Source: Heterodera schachtii
Lineage: Eukaryota; Nematoda; Chromadorea; Rhabditida; Heteroderidae
Direction of reading: 5' to 3'
DNA length: 64,000 nucleotides
Assembly (NCBI GenBank): GCA_023374025.1
Contig: SIJG01000033.1
Coordinates: 1-64,000, forward strand
In this document: positions 33,681 through 43,510 of the stretch, one piece after another
How the letters are laid out: the number at the start of each line of letters is the position of its first letter
Position numbering within the stretch: position 1 is the first letter of the stretch
The notes under the pieces: generated by a model
Told to the model about the DNA's origin: nothing
Seen by the model: the letters and a program-made list of their open reading frames with translations, nothing else
Database searches by the model: none
Translations under genes and position numbers: made by a program

Positions 33681-35449
33681 GACTATACTAATTTCCTCAA
33701 ATAATTAAATTTAAATTTCATCGATTATAAATTTTGCATAAATATGGATTTAAAATAAACAAAGGACTAAGAAAAATATATAAAACCACCAAAATACACA
33801 TTACGATAACAACGGGCAATTAGCAAAAAAAATAAAAAATATATTATTTTAAAAGCGCTATTAAAAATTTGAGCTCATCCTATAAATATCATTTCATTCT
33901 AGCATTATTTTAACTAATAATTTTAAAAATAAGAACGTGAGATTTATGCCAGACAAATCGAAATATGCAAGAGAAAATGGAATAAAATTGCCGTTTTTAT
34001 GAAGACAAATGACCATTTAACAATACCAATTCAATTATAACATATTCCAATGAAAACCATCTTTACGAAGCCCTTAAGGGTGCTAGAATATGTAATGGAT
34101 TATTTAAAAATAATTTTTAATTTACTGCTTTTAGAATTTATTAATTTTTCTATTTGAATACAGTATAAATAAATTATAAGTCTAAATATTTTTAGAAAAT
34201 TAAATGCAAATATTCCTTCTGTATTACAAAAAGCATGAGCAAAAAATTTGATATTGACGAGAATACAAATGATTTATTTCAAAAAAATTTTTAATATACA
34301 GCTTTTGAAATAATTATTTTTTTGAAATTTTTAATTAAAATTTATATATCTATCGAAATAATATTTTATATAAATTCATTGAAACCAGCCACCCTATAGA
34401 ATGAAGAATATAAGCCAAAACCAATAAAATTAAAAATTAAATAATAATTGCAGAAAATAAATAAATAAAACAAAAACATCAATGTTAAATATTATGAGAT
34501 ATTTGCTGCCCTGGATTATTTATAAAAATTAGGAGTCCCAAGCAACGAGAGTTAAATAAACAACAATAAATAAAATAAATTAGAAAACAAACAAAAAAAT
34601 AAAATAAAATATAATTGAAAACCCAAATAAAAATATTTTTTCAATTGGAAAAATGAAGTAAATAGTACGCAAATCAAAAAGCGATCAACTGAACAGCGAT
34701 GAAGTTGTAGACGACTCCCAGGGCATTAAAAAAGCAAACAAAATATGAATAATACAACAATTATTTCAACGAAATATAAGAAACAAAATTTATTTAAAAA
34801 AATAATAACTTTTCTTTTTCCACCGAATGATAACTATAATAATTAATATAGAATGGTCGAGATCAAAGTTATTATATACCTAGTGAAAACATATGGTTTA
34901 AAAACAAAAAGGTTAGAAATTTTTTCTGAAAACAGATTATGATTAAAAAATTTTCATTTTGATGAGAGAAATTCCAAATAAAACCCATAAAATTCTTCTT
35001 ATTTTTCTCTATTTCTTACAGCTTTATTGTACTTATTGACCTAACCTGGAGTGAGTTATTAATTTCAAATATTAGCCTAAATTCACAAGGGCCAAAAAAT
35101 TGACAAATTTTCAAAAAAAATTCCAAAATTTATTCAATAGAAAATAATGTTCATATTAGTTACGGGCTCAGAAATAAAGTACATAATGCAGAATTTATTG
35201 ATTAACGCCCATTTTGATGGTTTTTGACTAGGGTTCGAGCCCCGCCCCCGTCCCCGGGGACGGGACAGGTTTTTTGTCAGCCTCATTTAATTATAAAAAT
35301 TAAACAGCGCTTTATATATATTAATGAGAAACTCAATTTTTAAAATAAAATTTTTATTTGCGATTGATTTAAAATATTATCTTTAAAAAAATCATATAAA
35401 AATTTTAAATAAAATTTTAAATTATTCTAAATAAACATTTATTAAACAT
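33681..35449. repeat. AT-rich mosaic with families P and A
   Basis: 33940-34450 is a family P copy; 34480-34690 a short family A copy (GATATTTGCTGCCCTGGATT, AAGCAACGAGAGTTAAATAA). 35196-35231 matches an end of the element at 15690-16098 in reverse orientation, directly followed by GGGTTCGAGCCCCGCCCCCG and a short GC-rich palindrome GTCCCCGGGGAC. That junction looks like two element ends placed together. No gene is seen. Confidence 0.5.
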
Positions 35450-36200
35450 AGGAATAAAAGAGTATTTTATGACAAAAGACGATCATGAAGAAAGGAACCG
35501 ATTGGGTGGTTTCGAACAATGATACGATCAGCATTATCGAAACAAGAGTATAGAAATATTTTAATAAATATAAAAAATGAAGAAGAAAGCATTAAAATTT
35601 TGATATAATTTAAACAATAAAAAATATTGTTTAGAAATTTAAAAAATATTTAAGTGATAAGAAAAGCCGACAATTTTAATGGCTCAAATTTCTATAAAAT
35701 ACAATTTTTGATTTTGGATTAATTAATAAAAATAAATTAAAATGTTGCAATAAACGAAAAAAGAATTTGAAAATTTTCAAAAAAATAAAGAAAAGAAAAA
35801 CTATATTTATGTGAAGGATAAAAAAAAGATTAAATAAGGCAAGAGTTGCAATATGAGGTTGAGCAGGTCATTGCTAAAAAGAATGGCAAGGAACAGTTCA
35901 TGGTAAAATATTATATGAAAAAATTAAAATTAAAGTTTTGGTGTCTTATATAATAAAAATTTAACAAATAATTAAAGATATTGTGGAAAGGATACCCCTC
36001 TAAAGAGATGACACATGGGAGACTGAGAACACTTGGAAAGAATCAAAATGCTTTTAGAGGAGTTAAAAATATGAAAGTAAAAATAATAAAATAATATAAT
36101 TTATTAGATAAAAAAGCAAAACACCTTCCAATGCTACAAAAATGGAAATTGAAAAAATAAAATAATAAATATATAACCAATAATTAGAAAATAAATAATA
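35450..36200 (+). pseudogene. Chromodomain fossil, copy 2, with inferred short intron
   Basis: This is the best-preserved of three chromodomain relics. At 35852-35902 the frame reads YEVEQVIAKKNGKEQFM, the N-terminal beta-strands of a chromodomain with its first aromatic cage residue. A 75-nt AT-rich segment (35903-35977, starting GTAAAATATT, ending TTAAAG) interrupts it. At 35978 the frame resumes as ILWKGYPSKE, giving the WKGY core. A one-base deletion then shifts the frame before a TWETEN-like segment and an ES...LLEELK-like tail (to about 36070). The segment behaves like a spliced intron, which is unusual for an LTR retrotransposon and favours a host-type or captured chromodomain gene. 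The wider repeat (35450-35850) matches 24381-24590. Confidence 0.65.
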
Positions 36201-36400
36201 ATTACTAAGAAAAAACACATTCATAATAAGTTACAGGCAAAGGGTCAACGAAGATCAGCCAAAAAAGTGTTATTAATATTAAAATTATAAGACCGTTTAA
36301 CTTAGCAATAAATAAAATAATTAATTATTTTTTATGCAAATTTTCCGGATAAAAGAGAATTAACACCCAAGGTGAGAGCATCTGATACTCGTTTACATGA
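36201..36400. other. Short AT-rich spacer
   Basis: About 36230-36260 resembles 8360-8390 (TTACAGGCAAAGGGTCAACG versus TTACAGACAAAGGGACAACG), linking it to the same chromodomain-repeat family. No gene is seen. Confidence 0.4.
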
Positions 36401-36408
36401 AAGGAAAA

Positions 36409-36789
36409 GGCTCCCGGACTTTTCGACAGAAACACAAAAAATAATGGACTTTTCGACAGTAAACATAAAGACAACTAATTCTTATTAAAATAAATTATAG
36501 TGCTTATCAGTTTTACTAAATTAAAAGAATGAAAAATTTTCTCAAAAATTAATTTCCAAATTTAGCTATTTATTTTCTTGGTAATAATTTTTGATTTTAA
36601 AAACAATTTATCTCAATACTGATCTGGCTTAATTTTGTTGCTTTTTCGATAAAATTTTTCGATTTTACACTCCTAAAATTGAAACTTAATTACTTTTTAC
36701 TGTCGAAAAGTCCCCTCCTTAAATTTAAAATATTTCTGTCGAAAAGTCCTTTGCTGTCGAAAAGTCCTCTGTCGAAAAGTCCGGCGCCC
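36409..36789. mobile_element. Non-autonomous TIR element with GGACTTTTCGACAG arrays
   Basis: The left end is GGCTCCCGGACTTTTCGACA with a second unit at about 36455 (GGACTTTTCGACAGT). The right end has four units on the opposite strand (CTGTCGAAAAGTCC) at 36701-36782 and finishes GGCGCCC. Flanking AAGGAAAA (36401-36408) and AAGGAAAG (36790-36797) match at 7 of 8, a good 8-bp target duplication. The 381-bp element has no gene. The outer ten bases, GGCTCCCGGA, are identical to the left end of the element at 14956-15410, although the subterminal motif is quite different. Confidence 0.8.
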
Positions 36790-36797
36790 AAGGAAAG

Positions 36798-37790
36798 TTG
36801 ATACATGATTGAGACTGATTTTTGAATGAAAACTTTAACGAAAATTGATTATAAATGCTATTTTATTAAATAATGAAAAATTGAAAAACCAATTCTAAAA
36901 ATTAATTGAGCAAATATGAAAATACAAAGATAATTAATAATAATACAAAACTATGATTCTTGTTAAATTGCATATTTTTCCTCCTAAAGATTTTTTAGAT
37001 TTATTTTACAAAAATTGATAATTAAATGAAAATGCAATTGTAAAATTTAAATAAAATCATTAGTTCATTAAAAAAACTAATAAAAAATTTTTCGAAGACG
37101 AAAAATTCGCATTTTAAATAAAAAATAAATTTAATTTTTATTTAAATTCTCTTCACATAGAATAATAAAATAATTTTTAATGAAAATAATAAAATCAAGA
37201 ATACTAGTTCTATTAAAAGGAAAAGTAAATAAATAAACAATATCAGATAAATGTTTCCATATTTTTATCCATAAAAAGAAATACATTAAATATGGAACTG
37301 CTGGCTTATGAACTTTAAATCGGCAGAAAGTACCAGAAGCAATGGAGTAATGTGTCAAGATGGAGGCATAAAAATGTAAAAAATACATATACACAAAGTA
37401 ATAGTAAATAAAAATATATACCTTAAAAAAAGATAAATTAATTAAAATAAATCGTTATAATAAAAAAAAAAAACTTTTTTTAAGTAGGCCAAATCAATTT
37501 TTTGATTATATTGATAATAAATGTGCGATAAAATAATTAATTAATATAATTAACATAATTTTTACTTTTACTTCCGAAAAAACTTCTGTAAAAAATATAA
37601 TTATTGAAATCTAATAAACATTAAAATTACATTTAATAATAAGTATTAATATATTTTTAATGCCACTTTGATATAAACTAACTAATCCAATGAATTAACA
37701 ATAAAAAATTATTTAATAAATAAGGAAAAATACAATAACTTAAATATTTATTACAATACAAATAGAGTGACCACCACTTCTGTCTTCAAC
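36798..37790. other. AT-rich DNA, no gene
   Basis: 37120-37420 and 48300-48420 share landmarks (GGAGTAATGTGTCAAGATGG versus GGAGGAGTGTGGCAAGACGG). 37600-37790 resembles 48730-48910. The minus frame at 37131-37394 (87 codons) is hydrophobic and Phe/Tyr-rich, as expected from AT-rich DNA, and is not conserved in the second copy. Confidence 0.4.
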
Positions 37791-37794
37791 AACA

Positions 37795-38226
37795 TAATCA
37801 TATGCCAAGGCATAAGAAATATGAAGCCAAGAATTTAATTGCCGAAATAAGAAATTTAAAATGGCAACTAAAAGCAGCGAGAAGATTTGTTGCAAAATGT
37901 ATGAGCTAACTGGACAAGAAGTATTGGATAAGAAAAAATAATAAACAATTTATAAACTTAATCTTTTTTAAAATAAAAAATATATAAGATTAAAATCAAT
38001 GCACGAAAATAATAATATTTAAAATCAGAATAATAAAAGATAAATTCAAGTTAAAATGCTTAATAAAAATAAAAGTGATAAATAAGTTGATATTGCCAAG
38101 GGTTTTAAAAACAAAATTTTAAATGAAATTTTAAGTATATATTTACAACAAAAAATAAATCATCAAAAGTCTATTTTTTATAAAACAGTTTTTTTAATTT
38201 AAAAAAATGTACTTATCCGTATGCAG
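37795..38226. repeat. Dispersed repeat family J plus hAT host repeat
   Basis: 37795-37940 reads on the plus strand MPRHKKYEAKNLIAEI followed by RNLKWQLKAARR, a heptad-like charged frame. Related but more broken copies are at 47355-47490, 47829-47990 and 48935-49125, so it may be a decayed coding repeat with a coiled-coil. 38030-38226 is the repeat in which the hAT element sits; its relatives are at 14060-14280 and 19045-19200. Confidence 0.5.
38219..38226 (+). repeat. Left 8-bp target duplication GTATGCAG
   Basis: This is an exact duplicate of 38632-38639. It directly abuts the CAAGGGCGTAG end of the hAT element. The pre-insertion version GTATGMAGAT is seen at about 6437 and 14234. Confidence 0.95.
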
Positions 38227-38631
38227 CAAGGGCGTAGGCAGGGGGGGGGGGGGCTGAGGGGGCTAAAGCCCCCCCCCCCCCCCCCCGAAACCCAAAAAGT
38301 AAAAATTTTCAGTAATTTTTTTGAAATTTTAGGTAATTTCTTAACAAAATTGCAATAAAATACTCAAAAATTTTCCCGGCGACGCCTATCGGCACCGCCG
38401 GACCCCCATTTTACCATATTTTTGAAAAATGGAGACCAAAACACCAAAAAATATTAATTTTTTGGCGAAAAACGGCGAAAAATTTTGTAAAATACACCCC
38501 ATAATTCGGGATTTCAAAAAACCAAAAATAGACCCCTAAAAATCGACTTAAAAAGGGCAAAAATAGACCCTTAAAAATCTAATTTTTCACTTCAGCCCCC
38601 CCCCAAAGCCAAGGGTCTGGCTACGCCCTTG
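38227..38631. mobile_element. Short non-autonomous hAT element
   Basis: The 405-bp element has ends CAAGGGCGTAGGCAG and CTGGCTACGCCCTTG (inverted, one mismatch) and perfect 8-bp duplications GTATGCAG. CAAGGGCGTAGCCAG-type termini are typical of hAT elements. Inside the left end are a run of 13 G (38241-38253) and a run of 18 C (38269-38286); inside the right end a run of 9 C (38596-38604). These are subterminal GC blocks comparable to the CCCCGA arrays in the element at 11092. A GC hairpin (38376-38401) is 24/26 identical, in reverse orientation, to the hairpin of that element. There is no coding region. Confidence 0.93.
38376..38401. repeat. GC-rich hairpin, second copy
   Basis: CCGGCGACGCC, loop TATC, GGCACCGCCGG: the reverse complement of the 11711-11736 hairpin with two substitutions, both in the same arm. 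The flanks (a T-rich stretch on one side, GACCCC on the other) are also partly shared. Confidence 0.8.
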
Positions 38632-38639
38632 GTATGCAG
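38632..38639 (+). repeat. Right 8-bp target duplication GTATGCAG
   Basis: This is identical to 38219-38226 and follows the CGCCCTTG end directly. The host repeat then continues as ATACTTATAACTTATAAAAT. Confidence 0.95.
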
Positions 38640-38889
38640 ATACTTATAACTTATAAAATTAGTGTTTAAAATATTTTACGAAAAACCTATAGAAATAAGG
38701 ATACAATCAGAAAATTATATTTATTTTTCTTTTATTCGAAAAATATTTTAAATGAAAGATCAATGAAAATATTAAAAAATATTCGTTAAATAATCCCGAT
38801 TAGATGCTTAAGAATTGTAGAAATGGTAAATAAAAATATATATTTAAATCTCAACAGCATATAATGAGAAATGGATTGAATTATATGCC
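38640..38889. other. AT-rich spacer
   Basis: No feature is seen other than the continuation of the host repeat of the hAT element to about 38670. Confidence 0.35.
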
Positions 38890-39850
38890 AATTACAATAG
38901 AAAACTAACATCATAGAACTAAACAACACATAAAATTATTTTTTGGTGTTATAATTTATTATAAGCACTAATGATCATATTAAGAATAATTAAACTACAA
39001 AAAAAATAATTAGCAAGATTAAAAACAATTATTTAAAGTGTTCACAAAATAAAATCTGAGCAACTTTTTAAAAATTGGACTCTGCTTAAGACCAAACCAC
39101 TATTACTTGGCGAGAAAAATAACCTTGCAGTTGAATATGAAAATAAAAAATTTATTTAAAATATTAATTAGATTAAGAAATTAAAGTGCTAGGAATTATA
39201 AAAATGGTAAAAAAATAATTATAAACCAAAAATTTGTAAAAAAATATGCTTAAAGAAAGCCATGACTAATATGTAGGTAAAAAACATTTAAATTTATCAA
39301 CTGCAAATATGAAACAGATTTTAATTTGAAATACTTATTATTTCAGTTTAAAAAAAAATGTTTATTCAATTATTTAATCAAATAAGTTATTAAAATTAAT
39401 GAAGTAGCCGAAAAACTTGTCGAAAAAGGAACAATGTATCGATTGTGGATCGGCAAGAATTTGGTATTTAATTGAATAGAATTAAATTGTAAGCATTATT
39501 TAAAAAATAAATTAAACTAATTGAGTTTAATAATTTAAAATAACAGACAAAGAACATAAAAATAATTGACCACAAGAAAAATTGAAAATATAAATTATAG
39601 GAATAAAATATTGAATTGAATACTATAATTCATATTGAAAATTTTTAATATTTAAATGCAAAAACTTTTTTAAGCACGAAATTTTTTTTAAAAACAACTT
39701 CCTTCATGAAATGTTCGTAGGTAGAATTATGAATCTGCTGACCCATCTAATGTTGGTTAAAAATTGTTGAATTTTTTACATGTATTTATGGCTCAAACCA
39801 CAAATAAAAATTGCATAAAAAAGGAAACATGAAAATATAATTATTTTAAG
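38890..39850. repeat. Dispersed repeat family K, long copy 2
   Basis: This is the partner of 24825-25765, with AACTAACATCATAGAACTAA, AGCACTAATGATCATATTAA, ACTATTACTTGGCGAGAAAA, TGTATCGATTGTGGATCGGC, AAGAATTTGGTATTTAATTG and TACTATAATTCATATTGAAA. The copies differ by many indels and substitutions. No frame survives. Confidence 0.65.
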
Positions 39851-40925
39851 AATTAACATTGGAAGTTAAAAATTAAATTTAATATAATGTTTTTGAGAAA
39901 AAAATAAGAAACCTAATACAAATAAATTTAAGAGAATTAAAAATTAAGTATTAATCGCAAAAAATATAATAAAACTGAAAAATACAAAGAATATATTATT
40001 TAACATATTCCTTCAGGTATTCCTAGAAAAGAAACAATAATCTTACAAAAGAAAAAATAATCATTTAAAAATTGAAAAAACTGTAAAAAAAATTAGCAAA
40101 TTGAAAAGGCATTTTTAATTCGCTTATAAAAGAGTATTAAAATTGGTTACAATCTAAATAATTTGGATATAACCAGAAATTCAATATTATTTTCTTGATC
40201 AGACCGATGGAACCACTGAAAAAAACATGACAAGAATTGAAAATAAACGAATAAACACGCAAAAAAGTTGAAATGGAGCATGAATGAGGATTTTTTGACG
40301 CATGAGAAACTAATACGAAGCTCATAGTTTTGAAAAGATCACAATCAGTAAGCGAAGGGAGGAAAGAATTTAAAGTAAAAATAAATTAAAATTAACATAA
40401 GAAATTAAATAGAAAAAAACCATAAAATTAAAAAAAAAATTTAAATATTAAATTGCTCCTTTCTGAATCGTTTGAAATATTAAAAGCCCAAAATTCATTT
40501 TCGTTCAATATTACTAAATCCAACACTATATATTTGTCTACAATCTATTCCAAAATTACAGGTCTAAAATGAAGAACTGTACTTTTTATATAGAAACTTT
40601 ATATAAATTTAATATATAAATTTTATTATTAGCACTAATGGCAATATTAAGAATAAGTAAACTTCAAAAACACAATTTAGTAAGATTAAAAAATGTATTT
40701 AAAGTGTTTTCACAAATGTAATCTGAGGAAAATTTTTGAAACATTGGAGTACTGCTGGATATGATAAAACCATTGTACATGGCGAGAAAAATGAACATGC
40801 AACTGACGAAGATATTATATTAATTGGATTAATAAATTAAATTGATAAAAAATTGTAAAAATGATAAACAAATTAAAAAATAGAATGAATGTGATATTTT
40901 TTGACTAAATTCGTCGTAACAACTA
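39851..40925. repeat. AT-rich repeats with a family K fragment
   Basis: 39840-40000 resembles 26090-26240 (AAGAATTAACAWTKGAA ... AATAAATTTAAGAGAATTAA). 40440-40620 resembles 60190-60360 (TATTTGTCTACAATCTATTC, CAGGTCTAAAATGAARAACT). 40610-40870 is a family K fragment (TTGTACATGGCGAGAAAAAT). The 62-codon frame at 40137-40325 is not supported. Confidence 0.45.
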
Positions 40926-41275
40926 TTCTCTCTCTCTCTCTCTCGCTTCTCTCTCTCTCTGTCTCTATCAACCTCACCTATCACTCTCAACTTCACTCTC
41001 TCTCACTCAATCTCTCTCTCAACCGCACTCTCTCTCAATCTCTCTCTCTCTCAACCTCAGTCTCTCTCTCTCAACCTCACTCTCTCTCAGTCTCTCTCTC
41101 TCTCAACCTCATTCTCTCTCTCAACCTCACTCTCTCTCAATCTCTCTCTCAACCTTACACTCTCTTAATCTCTCTCTCAACCTCATTCTCTCTCTCTCAA
41201 TCTCTCTCTCTCAATTATCCCTTTGTTTATTAATCAATATCAAAGGACGCGGAGCCACCGTTCTACTGAAATGGG
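40926..41275. repeat. CT-rich minisatellite plus GACGCGGAG module
   Basis: About 290 bp of (TC)n alternate with CAACCTCA and CAATC, giving an irregular unit of roughly 20-26 bp (TCTCTCTCAACCTCACTC). It is followed by CAATATCAAAGGACGCGGAG, as in the shorter relative at 1145-1290. The 110-codon plus frame made of Leu/Ser repeats is an artefact of the TCTCTC register. Confidence 0.85.
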
Positions 41276-41560
41276 TGGGTTCGCTTTCATTCATTCGATT
41301 TTTGCATTTATCGAAAGCGCTTTCCCATCCTAATTTAAAAAAATTGACTGATTACAATTAAACCAATTAATCTTCGGTTAAAAAAACGCATAATAAGCGG
41401 AAAATTGATGAAAAACGTTATTATAAAAAGGGAATTCAATATTATATGCAAAACTTCGGTCGAAATTATAAAGCTTCTAATGAAATCCATTTAATATTTA
41501 CGATTAAATTTAACTTCTTTTTGATTTATTTTGTGTTTGTATAATAATTTAAATTTAATA
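41276..41560. other. AT-rich spacer
   Basis: It includes a small inverted phrase around 41275-41330 (GGGTTCGCTTTCATTCATTC and ATCGAAAGCGCTTTCCCATC). No gene is seen. Confidence 0.3.
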
Positions 41561-41568
41561 CATAAAAT
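41561..41568 (+). repeat. Left 8-bp target duplication CATAAAAT
   Basis: CATAAAAT directly precedes the GGTACTTATG end and recurs exactly at 42062-42069 after the CATAAGTACC end. The AT-rich sequence makes chance repetition easier, but the junctions are exact. Confidence 0.8.
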
Positions 41569-42061
41569 GGTACTTATGTAGTTTACGGGGCAGATTTAAC
41601 ATACATTTTCAAATGCCTATAAATGTGTTTTAGAAATAAATGAAAATAAGTTTTAAGGGGTTTTTGAGGTCGCTGATCACGAATACAACACCCATTTTTG
41701 CCAATTTCGAACCCCTGACGCGAACTCGAACAAAAATAAAATTAGAAACATTGTATTGATGATATCCGCATTGGCATCTGCCGATGAGGATAACTTTGTT
41801 ACAGGAAGCATAAAATTCTAAATTTGTATGAATGATATCCTCATGGGCATCTTGCTAATGAGGGTATTATTGGTATAGGAAGCCTATCAATTCTTTGTCC
41901 ATGTACAGCTCATGTAGTGAACGATAGAGCTGATCTGAGCACGGATTCGTGATCAGCAACCTCAAAAACCCCTTAAAACTTATTTTCATTTATTTCTAAA
42001 ACACATTTATAGCCATTTGAAAATGTTATGTTAAATCTTCCCCGTAAACTACATAAGTACC
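41569..42061. mobile_element. TIR element with about 120-bp inverted arms
   Basis: The arms 41569-41690 and 41943-42061 are inverted copies with few mismatches; the outer 18 bases (GGTACTTATGTAGTTTAC) are perfect. The 8-bp duplications CATAAAAT flank the 493-bp element. The central 250 bp contain two diverged direct copies of a unit of about 100 bp, recognisable from GATGATATCCGCATTGGCAT (41758) and AATGATATCCTCATGGGCAT (41842). Segment 41662-41736 (GAGGTCGCTGATCACGAAT ... CGAACTCGAACAAAAA) is shared with the element at 14956-15410, whose ends are completely different. No coding sequence is present. Confidence 0.88.
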
Positions 42062-42069
42062 CATAAAAT
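42062..42069 (+). repeat. Right 8-bp target duplication CATAAAAT
   Basis: This is an exact copy of 41561-41568, directly after ...CATAAGTACC. Confidence 0.8.
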
Positions 42070-42236
42070 TGCGATATAAAAAATATCAAGCAATATAGAA
42101 AATGTTTAACGACTAATGCCTTTCTGGAAACAATTTAAAAAAAATATATTTTTATTATAAAATTTATACATGTCAGAAATCTTATTTTAAAATAATCTAT
42201 TAAATTTATCTACCAATAATTATTTCAACAAAAATA

Positions 42237-42510
42237 TTCAAATATATGCATTGTATTAAATCCACAAAATTTGACAATAATAAAACTGTTTTGAAAAAAA
42301 TAGGTTTCTCCACCCAAAAACGCATATCGAGAATAAATTTTATGATAATGATAATGGAAATTGTTATTCTTTCGAAATAAATTTTTATAATATTTTTAAA
42401 GTGAATATTTCCTTGGCTTAAAGGCAGATTTACTCCGATATGCACGAATAAATATATATCATATTTGTCTATATTTTTCTTCAGTGCAACATGTGAAAAT
42501 TATGACAAAT
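42237..42510. repeat. Conserved repeat family F, copy 1
   Basis: This is one of four similar copies of about 230-275 bp. Landmarks are ATGCATTGTATTAAATCCA, GGTTTCTCCACCCAAAAACG, TTTATGATAATGATAATGGA, AAATTGTTATTCTTTC, GGCAGATTTACTCCGATATG and TGTCTATATTTTTCTTC. The identity among copies is clearly higher than in the other dispersed families. The 79-codon minus frame at 42206-42445 comes from this repeat and does not survive in the other copies. Confidence 0.7.
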
Positions 42511-43236
42511 TTAAAAAGAATTTCTTATCATATAATTACAAATTCCTTTAAATTGAATTAATACAATAATCGAAAAAATCCTTGAACAAAAATGCAATTT
42601 TTGTAAATTGGTTTGTAAATCAAAATTAAATGAAACGTTATGGGCAATTTCAAACCATATCTCCATGATGATCGTGAAATTGAGTGTCTGAATACGTTTT
42701 TAATTATATTAATAAATATATCAATCATATCACTTTAATGGAAATGCGAAAATGCAGAAAGTTGATTTAATTAAAAAATTCTTGAAATTCCAATAACGGA
42801 GTGCATTATAAAAGAATTTAACGAACATAGGACAATATAAATAACAAAAATTCACCGTAATTTTAAAACACAATAAAAAATTACAAAATAATGCCTTATA
42901 AATTGAAAAAATAATATAAAACGAATAAAAATGTTCTCATTTAAGTAATAAATTTCAACTTTACCTCCAAAAACAAATCCAACACATTCATATAAATACA
43001 AACATTTTTAATCTTAAATAAAGATTAATGAAGAATGTTTGCTTAGCTTTGCATCAAATTTAAAATAATGATTTAATGCTGTGTCATGTAATAATATAAA
43101 AACAAAGACAATTAAACAAAAATACCTACAACATAGTGAAAAATTTCGAAATAATTTATTTTTAACGAAAAATTGCGATGTCAAAAATAACAAACAAACT
43201 TACTCATTATAGCATTCATTTCAAAAAAAAAAATTA
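42511..43236. other. AT-rich repeats between two F copies
   Basis: 42720-42960 resembles 43970-44290 (ATTATAAAAGAAWWTAACGA, TTTCAACTTTACCTCC, CACTTTRATGGAAA). No gene is seen. Confidence 0.4.
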
Positions 43237-43510
43237 AAATATATGCATTGTATTAAATCCAAAAATTTGATACTAATAAATTAATTTTGATAAAAAGGGG
43301 TTTCACCACCCAACAACGCATATCGAGAATAAAATTTTATGATAATGATAATGGAAATTGTTATTCTTTCAAAATAAATTTATAATATTTTAAAAGTGAA
43401 TATTTCCTAAGCTTACAGGCAGATTTACTCCGATATGCACGAGTAAATATATCATAATTATCTATATATTTTTCTTCAATGCAAGATGTCAACATTATGA
43501 CTAATTTAAT
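43237..43510. repeat. Conserved repeat family F, copy 2
   Basis: It has the same landmarks as copy 1: GGTTTCACCACCCAACAACG, TTATGATAATGATAATGGAA and GGCAGATTTACTCCGATATG, followed by CACGAGTAAATATATCATAA. Copies 1 and 2 start about 1000 bp apart in the same orientation. Confidence 0.7.

Noticed and set aside
37131..37394. 87-codon hydrophobic minus-strand frame
   Set aside because: Phe/Tyr/Ile-rich reading expected from AT-rich DNA, with no conservation in the paralogous segment near 48.3 kb.
40901..41233. 110-codon Leu/Ser-rich plus-strand frame
   Set aside because: It results from the TCTCTC register in a CT minisatellite and is absent from the paralogous tract at 1145-1290.
42206..42445. 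79-codon minus-strand frame
   Set aside because: Lies in repeat family F and is disrupted in the other three copies.
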